From assembly GCA_004154925.1 (NCBI GenBank), contig QJNS01000127.1, positions 62,001 to 126,000 on the forward strand: a stretch of DNA of 64,000 nucleotides, read 5' to 3'. The notes below the pieces were generated by a model, which made no database searches, had not been told where the DNA came from, and saw only the letters and a program-made list of their open reading frames with translations. Numbering within the stretch: the stretch's first letter is position 1; each line of letters begins with the position of its first letter. This document shows, one piece after another, positions 12,241-24,245 of the stretch. A program made the translations under genes and the position numbers. The stretch comes from Monosporascus cannonballus. Lineage: Eukaryota; Ascomycota; Sordariomycetes; Xylariales.

Positions 12241-12449
12241 TTCAAGGGGTCGGCCTTATCAAAAAAAATTATAATATTTATTACTTGTCGATAACGTGCT
12301 TAATAAAACTAAAAAGCTATGGTATGTACCCTTCGAATACGTATAAGAAAAATTGTTAACTAAATGGCAATATATATTCTGTAAAAACTACTTTAAATAT
12401 GGTTAACTCGTGCTAAGCATCGTAAAGTTCCTAAAAGACCGGGAACTAT
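12241..12449 (+). pseudogene. Possible retroelement integrase remnant
   Basis: One plus-strand frame reads LLLVDNVLNKTKKLWYVPF and later SIVKFLKDREL, with stops only at Gln-type codons. This loosely fits the integrase core (VDR.SK...YVP ... SIVSDRD). If real, it belongs to an older retroelement into which copy B inserted. The match is weak, and I saw no LTR or partner domain. Confidence 0.3.
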
Positions 12450-13524
12450 AAAGCTAATAAATACGTTAAATCTTCTCGTCATAATAACATCCGGGTAATA
12501 GTTAAAAACGACACATCGAAAAACGACACGTTAAACGAAAAGCTCAGATTTATATTCTTCCAAAAGCAAATAAATCACTACTTAAATATCTAGTCCTAAT
12601 TTCTCTAATCTCTGGGATATTCGTCCACCTTTCTAAGCGTAGCTAATTTCTTCCATTTTTATCATAATTAGCATTACAGATTAACCTAACCTTTACAGTC
12701 AGTAAGTAATATCCTGGCCGCTTGTTAAGGATTTCTTTTATCTGAAGTTTCCTTAAGGGTTATATCTATAAAATTAAAAATGTACATCTATTAGCTGGTA
12801 ACAGTCACATTACCCTAACTTTACTTAAAGACAAATAACATTATGTAACTCTGCATACCGAGCCAACGATTTCGAGCTCATAAACGATGAAAGATGGTCA
12901 GGTTCCTAAGGTTATGGATATTACCGCATATGTCTCATGCATTAGCCTTTCTAATACGGTTATTGGGAGGGCTTCTCTGTTGACCATAAGCTTCGAACCA
13001 AGTCTTAGGGTTGAGCCGTCGCGGACATCTTTGATTTCAGAACTAGTAACTCAAGTCTAGACTACGGCCTAGTAATAATGAACGTTCCACTTGACGTCTT
13101 AATCGTGTTGGCCATAACCGCCCCTGTTAAAGGCACCATATTAACGCCCCCGGACAAGCAATGCCAGGTCTTTTAGGCTCATACATTCAATTTAGTAGGC
13201 ACACTCGGTTATCGGTACCTGCCGTCCTAACCCCTAAATAAAAAAAGTCAATCCTTATCAGGAAAGGCTCCGCAACAATGTTTGCTGTAAGCTTATGAAA
13301 TAGCTCTTTAAGCAGCCACAAGTGCTAAGACTAATATTTATACCGAACCAACATTTTAGGCCTAGAAAGAATAAAAGATTATCAAGTTTCCAAGCTTATT
13401 CTTTTATAATAATGTATAACTCCCTTAACCCCGTATTTTACATAGGTGGTGAAAAGAAAAGGCTTAAATAAAAAAATATATCAGAATACAGAACAAATTT
13501 GCAGTTATACCAGGGGAACATAGT
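12450..13524. other. Intergenic, downstream of the NLR pseudogene
   Basis: Mixed-composition sequence with frequent stops in all frames. I see no gene, RNA gene or repeat in it. It is the 3' flank of the minus-strand NLR pseudogene. Confidence 0.5.
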
Positions 13525-16500
13525 TTATTGAAAGATTCGCTTAGCCTCTTTATACTTCCCCTGGCTGTTAAGGACACCTACGAGGTTGATCTTGCTGCCG
13601 AGTGTGAAGGGATGGTCTTTGCCCAGTATCTTCTCGTTCAGCTCCAGCGTGTACCGGTGCATCCCTTCGGCCTTTGCATATTTCCCCTGGTTGTCAAGGA
13701 CGACTACAAACTTGTTCATGCAGCCAAATGTATCGGGATGTTTTCTGCCCAGTACCGCCTCTTTCAGCTCTAGTATCTGTCGGTGCATCTATTCGGCCTC
13801 CTCGTATTTCCCCTGCCTTCGAAGGACGCCTGCGATGTTATTCATGCTGGCAAATGTATGGGGATGCTTTTTGCCTAGTACCGCCTTATTTAGCTTTAAT
13901 GCCTGCCGGTGTATCTGCTCGGCCTCCGCGTACTTCCCCTGGTTCCGTAAAACTTCTGCGAGGTTGTTCATGTTGGTAAGTGTATCGGGGTGCTTTTTGC
14001 CCAGCGCCGCCTCTATTAACTCTAATATCTCCCTGTATATCTGCTCGGCCTCCTCGTATTTCCCCTGGTCCTTGAGGATAAGTGCGAGGTTATTTATGCT
14101 GCTAAGTGTGCCGGGATGCTTCCTGCCTAGCACCTCCTCGTTTAGCTTTAGCGTCTGCCGGTGTATCTCCTCAGCCTTTTCGTACTGTATTAATCTGTTA
14201 AGGACAACTGCGAGGCTGTTCATGATAGTAAGAATAAAGGGGTATTTTCTGCCCAGTGTCCCCTTCCTTAGCTCCAGCGCCTGCCGGTACATCCGTTCGG
14301 CCTCTCCGTACTTTCCAAGTATCGAATAACTTCTCCCTATATTAAAAAAAACATTTGCATTAATTTTAGCATTAGTACAATTCTTTCGAAGCTCCAATGC
14401 TGCCCGCCCATGAGATAAATACTGTATCCAGATCTCTTTATTTTCGTATTGCGGAACAGGGAATTTTTGTAAAACCAGCTATATTATATTCGTAATCCAC
14501 TTTTTTTCCTCTCCTCGGTCTCGTAACCAGTTGCGCATAATTAGCCGTATGAGCCGATGGATGTCAAACGAGTTTGGGTTTTTTCGGCCCCAAATAAACG
14601 TATATCCTTTTAAGATGCCGATTGCTTCGTCTGCTTTTAGTTCGTCCTTCCTTAGGGGTAATAATGATATCGGGATATCCTTTTCTGCTAAAAAGCAAAT
14701 ATATTTTAGATATTATGCCGCAAGTGGTATATCCTGGGATATGTGGTTAAAAGAAATTAGCCAGGTTGTAGCAATTGGATTATTTATGGTTTTGTAACGA
14801 CCGCGGTCCTCGAAATCTTTACTTAAAAGCTTAGTTATAGTTTTATTATTTAACTGGTAGTAATTAAGATATTTGGTAATCGAGATTCCCGTTCTGGCAA
14901 TGTAAGCAGATGTTTGTTTGATAGTTAAAGGTAAATTAGCCAGAAATTCCAGTAAACGTGCCGTACTTTCGGTATCGCTCGTCTGGTTTTCCTTTAAGCC
15001 TATTTGTAATAGTTTGGTAACTTCTGTATCGTTCATTTCCTTCAGGATAATAATATATTCCCGGATATCGAACTTAATTGCCGCTTCGTAATTCCGTATT
15101 ATAAAAAAAATCGAGCCCTTCCGGCTGAATAGGAGATGATCGGCCAGTGCTGGATCGGCAAATAGTAGCTTTAGGTCGTCGGCATTATCGATAATCAAAA
15201 GCCAGTTACCGACGTTTTTACGATTAAGAGCAGCTTTCACAAGCGACTTGATGTCGGCCTTGTCGTTATCCAACCCTTGGACGCCGAGTGCTTCGCCGAT
15301 CTCGCGGTACGCTTTTTCGAAGCTGATGGAGTCGATGGCCGGGACCCAGAAGACGGAGCATGCAGGGTGCTGGTCGCGGATACGGTAGGCGGCTTCGAGG
15401 GCGACCTTTGTCTTGCCGACGCCTCCGAGGCCCTCGACGGCGGTTCTCTGGCAGTTATCCCTCTTGGTGCTCGGAGGGACCCTTTCGAGAAGCTCTTGCA
15501 GGATGGATTCACGTCCAATAAAATCCTCATTCCGTCCAAACGGGACCATGAAATGACGGCTTTTAGTGACTTGATTCTGTCAGAATGTTTCGATCTCGGA
15601 CGGGGTTATTATATGTATACCTACTTGCGCTTCGACGTTCTGATAAGTCCTTTGCATCAGCACACATATCTTTGATCTCTGCCGAGACGCTCAAGAAGGA
15701 GCGGTCATTTGGACCGGAATATTTGTTCATCTTCAAATGGTCTGTCTGGAGAGGCTTTTTTGGCCAACCGTCGATACAAGCGGATTCCTCGCTTACAACC
15801 TAAAGAGCAGAGTTAGAAAAGGTGGTTATTCTATATCTTTAGGAACATACCATTCCCTTAATGTACCCGGGGAACCCGAATCTCTTTCCGTAATCCGTTA
15901 TATACAGTTCAACAAAACAGCATGCGGGTATAGATAAGGTATCTCGAAGTCGGCAGAGAGCTTCCAATCTATCCCCCAAAGTACTGTTACCATATACCAA
16001 GTCCTGGATGATACCCTGGTGAGAGCCGGCCAGTATCGCGATCCGTGCGATAATATTAGGAATGCTCTGCATCTTCGTGCCTTTAAAAGGAGATCCTAAA
16101 GCGATAAAGCCAACCGTATGTCTCGGCAAGTACTTGAATTTCTCATCCGTATCGGCGAACAATAGGCCCTATCAAACACGTAGGTCAGCATCTCGCGGAG
16201 ATATATAGATCACAGCACTTACATATTGAATGACGAGACCACCAAGGCTATGCCCGATGAAAATGATCGGACGGTCCAGGACATCGCTACGGAAGTGATG
16301 CAGGCTGTACACAAGGTCCTTGCCGCAGAGATGGAGGCGAGTTCGAGGGGCGTTTATGTGCCATTTCGAATCGTAGTTATAGGCCATGATTCGTACGTTT
16401 GGTATTATAGCAAGAAGCATCTCAGGATCTTTTAGCCAGTGGACGCATTTGGCCCCGTCTTTCCAGGTCCACGACCAGTCCATATCGGAGCCAAGGCCAT

Positions 16501-16927
16501 GAACAGCGACGATACTATATTCGGTTATCAGATTAACGGGTCCCGAGGTATCGGGTACGACATATTTAATCTTAATCTTATTAGGATCGGTTAGGCCAGG
16601 ATACAGAATTTCGAGGGGTTGTCGGTTAAGCGATACCTGGAATGATATCAGAAAAGTGTTTTATTCGGCCGCCTATCGTTTACGAACCTTTTTTTCTTGA
16701 AATTCCTTAGCGGCGCGATCTTTCCGTCGCGAGCCGTAGGTTGATCTGATTTGTAGGTTGTTCTTGTACTGGAACCACAGATAGGATATGCAAGTTAAGA
16801 GAAAAAGTTTAACAGCTATAATAAAATCCATAACTTTGGTTATTAACAAAGCCAGGTATTGGAAGGCCGTTTCGAATAAGGGGGGGATTGAGCGCGGTGC
16901 GGGGCTTGCACAGTTGAAAGCTATCAT
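13525..16927 (-). pseudogene. NLR/STAND-type gene: TM + alpha/beta-hydrolase + NB-ARC + TPR, three RIP nonsense codons
   Basis: I model five exons: 16688-16927, 16223-16636, 15851-16168, 15625-15799 and 13525-15569, together 1064 codons. Introns are 51, 54, 51 and 55 nt. The second and third have consensus ends (GTAAGT, GTATGT) and CTGAC/CTAAC branch sites; the first (GTTCGT) and fourth donors are less certain. Order: membrane segment at residues ~24-52; hydrolase domain with HGLG (~126) and nucleophile elbow GHSLGG (208-213, Ser210); NB-ARC with P-loop GLGGVGKT (429-436) and Walker B WLLIIDNADD (505-514); about seven 42-residue kinesin-light-chain-type TPRs from ~765. Such proteins act in fungal non-self recognition and incompatibility; that role is inferred from the family. 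In-frame stops at 14713-14715, 14479-14481 and 13789-13791 sit where relatives have Gln, so the gene is dead. The final TAA (13525-13527) also follows Gln and may be another RIP stop. Confidence 0.88.
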
Positions 16928-18041
16928 TAAAAATGACGGCGTCGGCGGGGGCTGCTAATTAACAAGGTAAATTCCAGGAACCTTTCGGCGAAACGGCAAA
17001 GGCGTAAAAGGCGGGATAATACAGGCAAAAGACAGACGATTGTAAAAATGGCTATTTGCAAATCGTGGAATCAATTCTGGTATAGGTAAGCATATTTAGT
17101 TGAAAAGAGCCAGATCGGCTGGGTGGCTAAGTAAGCAATCGAAGAGTAGCCGCTTACAACTTGGCGCTTTAATAACCAATCAATTACTTACGGCTTATAT
17201 TCGACTGCAACAGCCCAACTTATCAAAATTAATACAAAAGGCAATATGCGGGTTAAAATATCCCGGATGCGCGTCCTATAACGACCTAACATTGGACTCG
17301 CGATACGAGAAAAGCTTTACCCACCCGGAAAACCCACTTTGCAGTATCGAAACGGTAGTTATGGAGCGACAGAGGACCCAAGTACCTATTACTCGTCTAT
17401 GCGTGGGCCTGGCGAGTCGAGACTAACTGGCTGTGGGTCGCGGAACGGCCCATACCGCCCCGTTCGTTACATTACCAACTAATGCTCGGTTGGGATATCG
17501 TAATTATGGAGCAAATGGATTTACATTTTATCTGGATTACCGGCCGGCTATTTCTGAAACCCATCCCGTAATTCCTGCTTAAGCCGCGATTCTGGAGCAA
17601 TTACCTTTCTTGCAGGCCTGGTTGCCTTCGTGTTTAAGCTGTAAACGACAAAGGCCACAAATATTACTGCTTATACCGCAAAGTTCGGAAATATACGTTC
17701 GGATTTTTTTTTCTTTTACGCCGTATTGATTTGCTACGAAAGCGACTTTCTTATTACTTAAAAGAAATACTTATTTGCACGCAAAATTAAGTGAACGGCC
17801 TGGAAAACCTTCGTCGAAAAACTCGATCCCGAACATATTTATGACAAAATCGATACGCGCTTTTTGTACGGAAAGCTTTGCTTAAAATCGGCTAAACAAA
17901 ATATGGCATCTTTCGCAAGGACTTTCTGTACGTAGCTATATGTCGCATTAGCATACGTACGGCAACTTCTTTCACGACTAATTCACGTGGCTGGCCTCGG
18001 CGACTATCTACATTACCATCGTCTTAATAGCTATGCAGATG
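16928..18041. other. Upstream region of the NLR pseudogene, to the palindrome edge
   Basis: This stretch keeps near-normal composition and should hold the former NLR promoter. A 108-codon open frame on the plus strand (17100-17426) has no recognisable domain and no splice or family support; I treat it as chance. Nothing else is recognised before the left palindrome arm begins. Confidence 0.5.
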
Positions 18042-18079
18042 TTGCCTCATCGTAATCAGGACCCCATTTTAGAGGTTAT

Positions 18080-18109
18080 GGCTACGCCTGCGGCGCAGCA
18101 GCCGTAGCC
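18080..18109. repeat. GC-rich hairpin at left outer palindrome end
   Basis: GGCTACG and CGTAGCC enclose GCGGCGCAGC. The right-arm counterpart (47417-47448) has a perfect 8-bp stem GCTGCGCC/GGCGCAGC with a 3-nt loop inside an outer TGGCT/AGCCA stem. The hairpin lies 40-70 bp inside the end of the repeated block in both arms. Confidence 0.75.
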
Positions 18110-21100
18110 ACAGCTATAGCTTTTAATCAAGAAATATCTGTTAAGGGTCCAATATATCAGCTAAACTCCTTTAAGAATAATACTTACAAAAATAACAAAA
18201 CCTCCAAAATAAGGCCTAATAACAAATTGTAATTTTTTCGTTCCGTTTAATACGTTTTTATTCAAATTCGCAAAAATTATTAATATTAACTTTAATAATA
18301 TATATTAATTACGAAATTCCTAGGATTTTAACTTATATAATTTAATACAAAATTAAAAATTTTATTTATTAATATAATAATAATTTTAATTAATACGAAA
18401 TAAAAATTATTATAATAAAAAAATAACTAAAATTCCCGATTAATATATATTATAACCCTTTACCCTTTTTAAGTTAATATAATAATAATATAACTTTATA
18501 AGCCAAAATAATAATATATAAAATTTAAAATCGTTTAAAATAAATCCCGAAATATATTTTTTTAAATTAACTAAATATAAATAATATATTCGAAAGTTTA
18601 AAATAAATACCTTAAATTTTTAAGTACTTAATTTTTTAAAATAAAATATTTATTTTTATCCGATATTTTTATTGGTTTTTTGCCGATATAAACATAATTA
18701 ATCTATATGCCAATATTATATATATAATTAATAACTTTATAAAAATTATATGTTATCGGTTTAATTACTTTATATTAAATATTATATTTAATGGGCAAAG
18801 CCGTATTTTACGAAAAAAATAAATCAATATAATATATAATCTGGTTTTCGGAAAACTTAATATGTTTTTGGTTATTAAAATAAATTTTAATAAATATTTA
18901 ATTATTTAAATTTTTTCGTTAATAATTAATTTAATTATTATTTAAATTATATTATTAATTAAATTAGCTAAAAAATAACAAATTTTTATATTAATAATTT
19001 TATATTTTATTTTTATTTTAATATTTGTAAATACGAAAAAACTTAATTTAAAAATATTTAATTATATAATTACCTAATAATGTAATTATATTAATTTTAA
19101 TTTTAAATAAAAATTAAACGATTAATTCCAAATTATTATATTAAATTTTATTTTCCTTATTTATATATATTAGTTTATATATATAATTATTATTAATAAT
19201 ATTTAAAAAATAATTACGAAATATAATAGTTTTCGTTAAATCGACAGCTTACTTAAATATGATTATGAAACGAAAATCCGACGTTTTAATATTAATCGTT
19301 CCAAAATTGATATTATTATTTTCTTTATATTTAAAGGTTAACGTTCAAGTTAAAACTATTTAAATTTTCTAATAATTAATATATTTAAGCCATTAAATAA
19401 TATATGTTTAATTTATTTTAATAATTTATATTTTATTATTAACATTATTATTTACATTAATAATAAAACGGAATTTATAAGTATTTATAATTATTTAATT
19501 AAAATTATAATAAAATAAAGATATTTATTAAAAATTATAAAAATATTATTAAATTCTATATTTTCAAAATACCTTATAAAAATTAAATTCATATATATAA
19601 TAATATAAAATAATTAAATACTTTTATCCGTATCGTTATATTTATTATTATTTTTATATTAAATATAAATATCCTAGATATTAATCCAATAATATTATAA
19701 GATATACCGTAAAACTTTTCGATTAAAAATTTATAATAATAATTTAAATAAATAATTCGTAATTATAAGTAATTAAATATAATTAATTATAAATAAACCA
19801 TATTGTTATACTTTATTAAGTATTCGATAAAATATAAAATTAAGTTATTTATTTTAAAAAAAATTAAAATAACGAAAATAATTTAGGCCCAGCAAATTAA
19901 AAACCGTATTATTTATAAACGTAAAAGTTATAATAAAAAGCGATATAACGGATTCGGATAATAAAAAAAATAATACGTAATTTATCGCGAATAATTTTAA
20001 TTAGGACAAAATAATAATCGAAATTTAATCTTAATTTTCGGCCGGCCAAAATATTATCCGTAAATTTCCGAAATAAAATAATTTTAATTTAAGGTACCGG
20101 ATAAAAATAAGGCCTTAATAATATGCGTTATTTAACGGTAAATATATATATAAAATAATTTTGATATATTTAAAAAAATAAAATTATTATATTAAAAAAA
20201 ACCATAATAATTTAATTCCAACTAAATTTTATTATAATATATGTTCGCTTAATTTCCTTTATATATCCAAACCTTTAAATTCGAAAATATTTACGGAAAA
20301 ATAATTAAAAATTAATTCGGTAAAAACGGTTATTTAAAAAAATAATAAAATTCTAATATAAATAACGGGCAAATAAGTTACTTTTTATATAATTATTTTT
20401 ATTTAACAGTAAAAAATTAAAATAAATATTTATTTTTATTAAATTTAAACGGGTTTTACTTAATAAATTTTTAAATAAATTTAACGAAATTAAATATTTA
20501 TATTTAATTTAAAATATAATTAAATTAATTAAAACGGTTCCTTATTTTAATAAATAATAATATTAAGATATTTTAAAATATTACTTATTTTTTACTTTAT
20601 ATATAATATACGAAAAAATTATATTTTTAATTTTACAAAAAATATAAATAATTTTCCGTAAATAATAAAATTTGCTTAATCGGAAATAACGGCGTTATAT
20701 CTTTATACCGTAAACCGATTTATATAAATTATGGATTATTATTATATTATAAATTTGACAAATATTAAAAAAAAATTATAAGGCCGTTTTAAATTACGCT
20801 TTATTATAATTAAAGCATATTATATACGGTTATTTGGTTTAAATTGGTAATTAACGGTTTAATAATAATCTTAATAATTTAAATATTAAACCAACATATA
20901 ATTTATATATTTTCGTAATTTGGAATCGTAATTTCGGTTATAGTAACACCTATATTTATACGCGTAATTTATAATATATTAAGTAATTTTAATTAAAAAC
21001 TTACTTTATCCTTTTTATTTATAATATTAATGCAAAACGTATTATTTCTAAATATTTTTAATTTTTTAATTTTGCTTTTGATACCATATTTATATTTATA

Positions 21101-24081
21101 TAATTCGTTTATTTTTATAATATATACCGGATTTACTTACATCGCCAAAATATAATAATTTATAACTTAACGTTATAAATAATATATCGGAAAAAAATTA
21201 AAATATTAATTTTTATTAAAATTAAAAAATTACGCATTATAAATTAGCGGTTTTTATCGGATAATAATATTAATAACAAATTAAAAAAATTACTATATTA
21301 AGTTAAAAAATAAAAAACGAAATTCCGTTAATTTTAATTAAAACCGATAACAAAAAATATATTCGATTTTGGCGCGGTATTATAATTATAAAACGTAATA
21401 ATTATAAATATTTACATAATATTAATTAAAGTTATTTATATATTATTTACTTATTAAATTCGTTATTGTTAATAATTTTTAATTCGTTAAATTTTATATA
21501 AAATATCAATTCGTTTTAATTCGGATTAATTATATACCGTAATAAATATATAATAAATATTTTTACTTAAAAAAATTAAAAAGATTTTGTATTACGTAAT
21601 TCGAATTATAATTTATTACGGTTATTAACAAATTATTTTTTTAACTTATAGATTTTAATTTATAATGCCGAATTAAAACTTTTTAAATTTTATTTTCCGG
21701 TTTTTTTTCGAATTTATTATATTAATTTTTAAAATATTTTTATTTTTTTTAATCTTTAAGGTATTATAATTCGGGTCAAAGAATTGGGATAAATAATCGA
21801 TTATGCGGATAAATAAATAATATAAATAATTTTTCGCCAATATTAAAAAAGTTATTTTTTCGTTATTAATATAGTTATTTTAACGTTCGTTTTTTTTAAA
21901 TATTAATTCGAGAGGTTTAAAATTACGAATTTATAATAAACTTTTATTAATTGTATTTTATAACTTTATTTTTTTATAATTAAAATTAATATTTGCCGGC
22001 ATACGGTCCTAATTAATATTTTTCGAAACTGCCCGTATATTTTATTATTATTTTATTAAAGATTTTAGTAATTATTTCTTTTTCGAATTAAGGTTTTTTG
22101 GTTCCTTTAATAAAGGTCGACGGCCGGATTTAATTTTTTTTTTCCTCGCCGCCTTTTCCTTTTATTGGCGTAATTAAGTTCTCGGCTGGTTTTAAGGATT
22201 TTTTTTACTTTTTTCTTAACTGGTTTTAAAAATTCCTTTATATTAAAATTTTATATAGATATAATAATAATCGGATATTCCGGGTAACCGCCGAAATTCT
22301 TAATATTAATATTAAATATATCGTAATATCTGAAAATCCAATCTTTATATAAGGTTATTTATTAGGCAGTTAATTACGTAAAATTACGGACTTTTTTTTC
22401 TTTAATATTATAAAAATGATATTTATATAATATATATTATAAAATATATTGCGGTTTTATATTTCTTTTAATTAAAATTATAAAATTATTATATTCTTAA
22501 TATTATTTATATTATGCAAATCGTTATAAATTATAAATTTCTGAAAACGGTTAATAATCCAAATTATACGACATTTTAAAAAATATATGCCGGTTAAATT
22601 TATAATATAAAAAACGTTTATTTTACAATTTTAAAAATTTATTATTTAATAATCCGTATTATTTATATCGACAATTTTATTATTATATTTTAGTATAAAA
22701 AACGAATAATATTATATATTATTTAATAATTTTTTCGGGGTTTAATAAAAACGAAAAATAAAAATCGTTAAAATATATAAATATATTTCTTTTTAATTTT
22801 TTATAAATTATATATATATAATTAAAATCTCGGAATATTTATTTAAGTATTATTTCGAAATTATTATAAATAAAATATATATTAATATATATATAACGGT
22901 ATATAATTTATATTTTTTAATTTATAATAATAAAATCCACATTATAAAAACTTTATAATATTAAAACTTTATTAAATCTTTATTTTATTTCAAAAAGGTT
23001 TATTTTATAAATTAAGGCAAAATTTAAAGAAATAATATATATAATAAAAAATAAAGTACGGAAAATGACGTTATAATAAATATAATTTATATTAAAAATT
23101 AATTTAACGTTATTACGATTTTTATATATATTTTAAAATTTTATTAAATTATTATATATTTTCCGAATATAATTATTATATTTTGGTTTATTAAACGGTA
23201 GTAATATTATAATAATAATTACATAATATTAAGTATATATAAATAAGCAATTATAATTAAACAATTTAATAATATTATAAATTTATTAATATAAATTCGG
23301 TTTAATTAAAATTAAAGATATAAATAAAACATAAAAAATATAATAAATAAAATAAAATTCGTATATTAAATAATTACCGAATATATTATTAATATAAATA
23401 AAAAATATATAAAAATTTATAATATATAAATAAAATTTACAAATAATTAATAAGTTATAAAAATATCTTAAAATAATATATGTAATTAGGATTAAAATAT
23501 ATATAAATTATAAAAGTTTATAATTATTAATATATAAATTATTAAATTTATATAGGTTATTAACTATAAATTAAAAAAATTAACGTTATTTTTATTATAA
23601 CGAAATAATAATACATACAAAAAACTTAATAATTATATACAAATTATGCGAAATTTATATTTTATTATAAATATTTTAATATAATTTAATAAATTATTTC
23701 GATTAAATATATATTAAATATAATTTTTATAATTATTTAATATGTAATTAATACTATTAATTCAACCATAATTTCTTATAATTTTAAATACTTATTATAT
23801 TTTAATATATAAAATTACGTTATTTACGATATAATACTTATTAATTAATTTTCTTTTTAAATAATATTTAAAATTCATATTATAATATATATTTTTATAT
23901 ATTTTACGATATTATAAAAAGTAGATAAATTTTTGCCGATATAATAAAGGTAATTTTTGTTATAATTCTTAATAATATATTCCAAATATACCTAAAAAAC
24001 TTTATTTGCCTAATTAAAAGAATTAGATTTGTTAATAATATCCTTAAGAAATAATTTATTCCCGAAAAATAATTTATTTTT

Positions 24082-24245
24082 AAAAAATAACTTTAAAAAC
24101 GGGTAACAAAATTTCGGGCCAAAAAATAGCCGGAATAAATATTAAAACAAAAATAATCTGCCCGCGAAAAATAACTTTAAAGACGGATAATAAAATTCTT
24201 AACCAAAAAATAATTAAAACCGGTATTAAAATTATTTCCGATAAA
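24082..24245. repeat. ~84-bp tandem duplication in the left arm
   Basis: Two adjacent units begin AAAAAATAACTTTAAA (24082) and GAAAAATAACTTTAAA (24166) and stay similar for about 80 bp, with RIP-type differences. The mirrored region in the right arm (about 34200-34380) shows the same arrangement, so the duplication predates the arms. Confidence 0.65.

Noticed and set aside
13586..14329. 247-codon plus-strand open frame, Ser/Cys/Phe-rich
   Set aside because: It is the antisense shadow of the TPR repeats of the minus-strand NLR pseudogene; its own periodicity is the 126-bp repeat read backwards.
15277..15675. Plus-strand open frames over the NB-ARC region
   Set aside because: Antisense of exon 5 and exon 4; the minus strand has the P-loop and Walker B motifs.
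17100..17426. 108-codon open frame upstream of the NLR pseudogene
   Set aside because: No recognisable domain, no splice support, and the strand and position suit chance in moderately GC-rich DNA.
24082..24245. CRISPR-like repeat array
   Set aside because: Only two long contiguous units without spacers; a simple tandem duplication in a eukaryotic genome.
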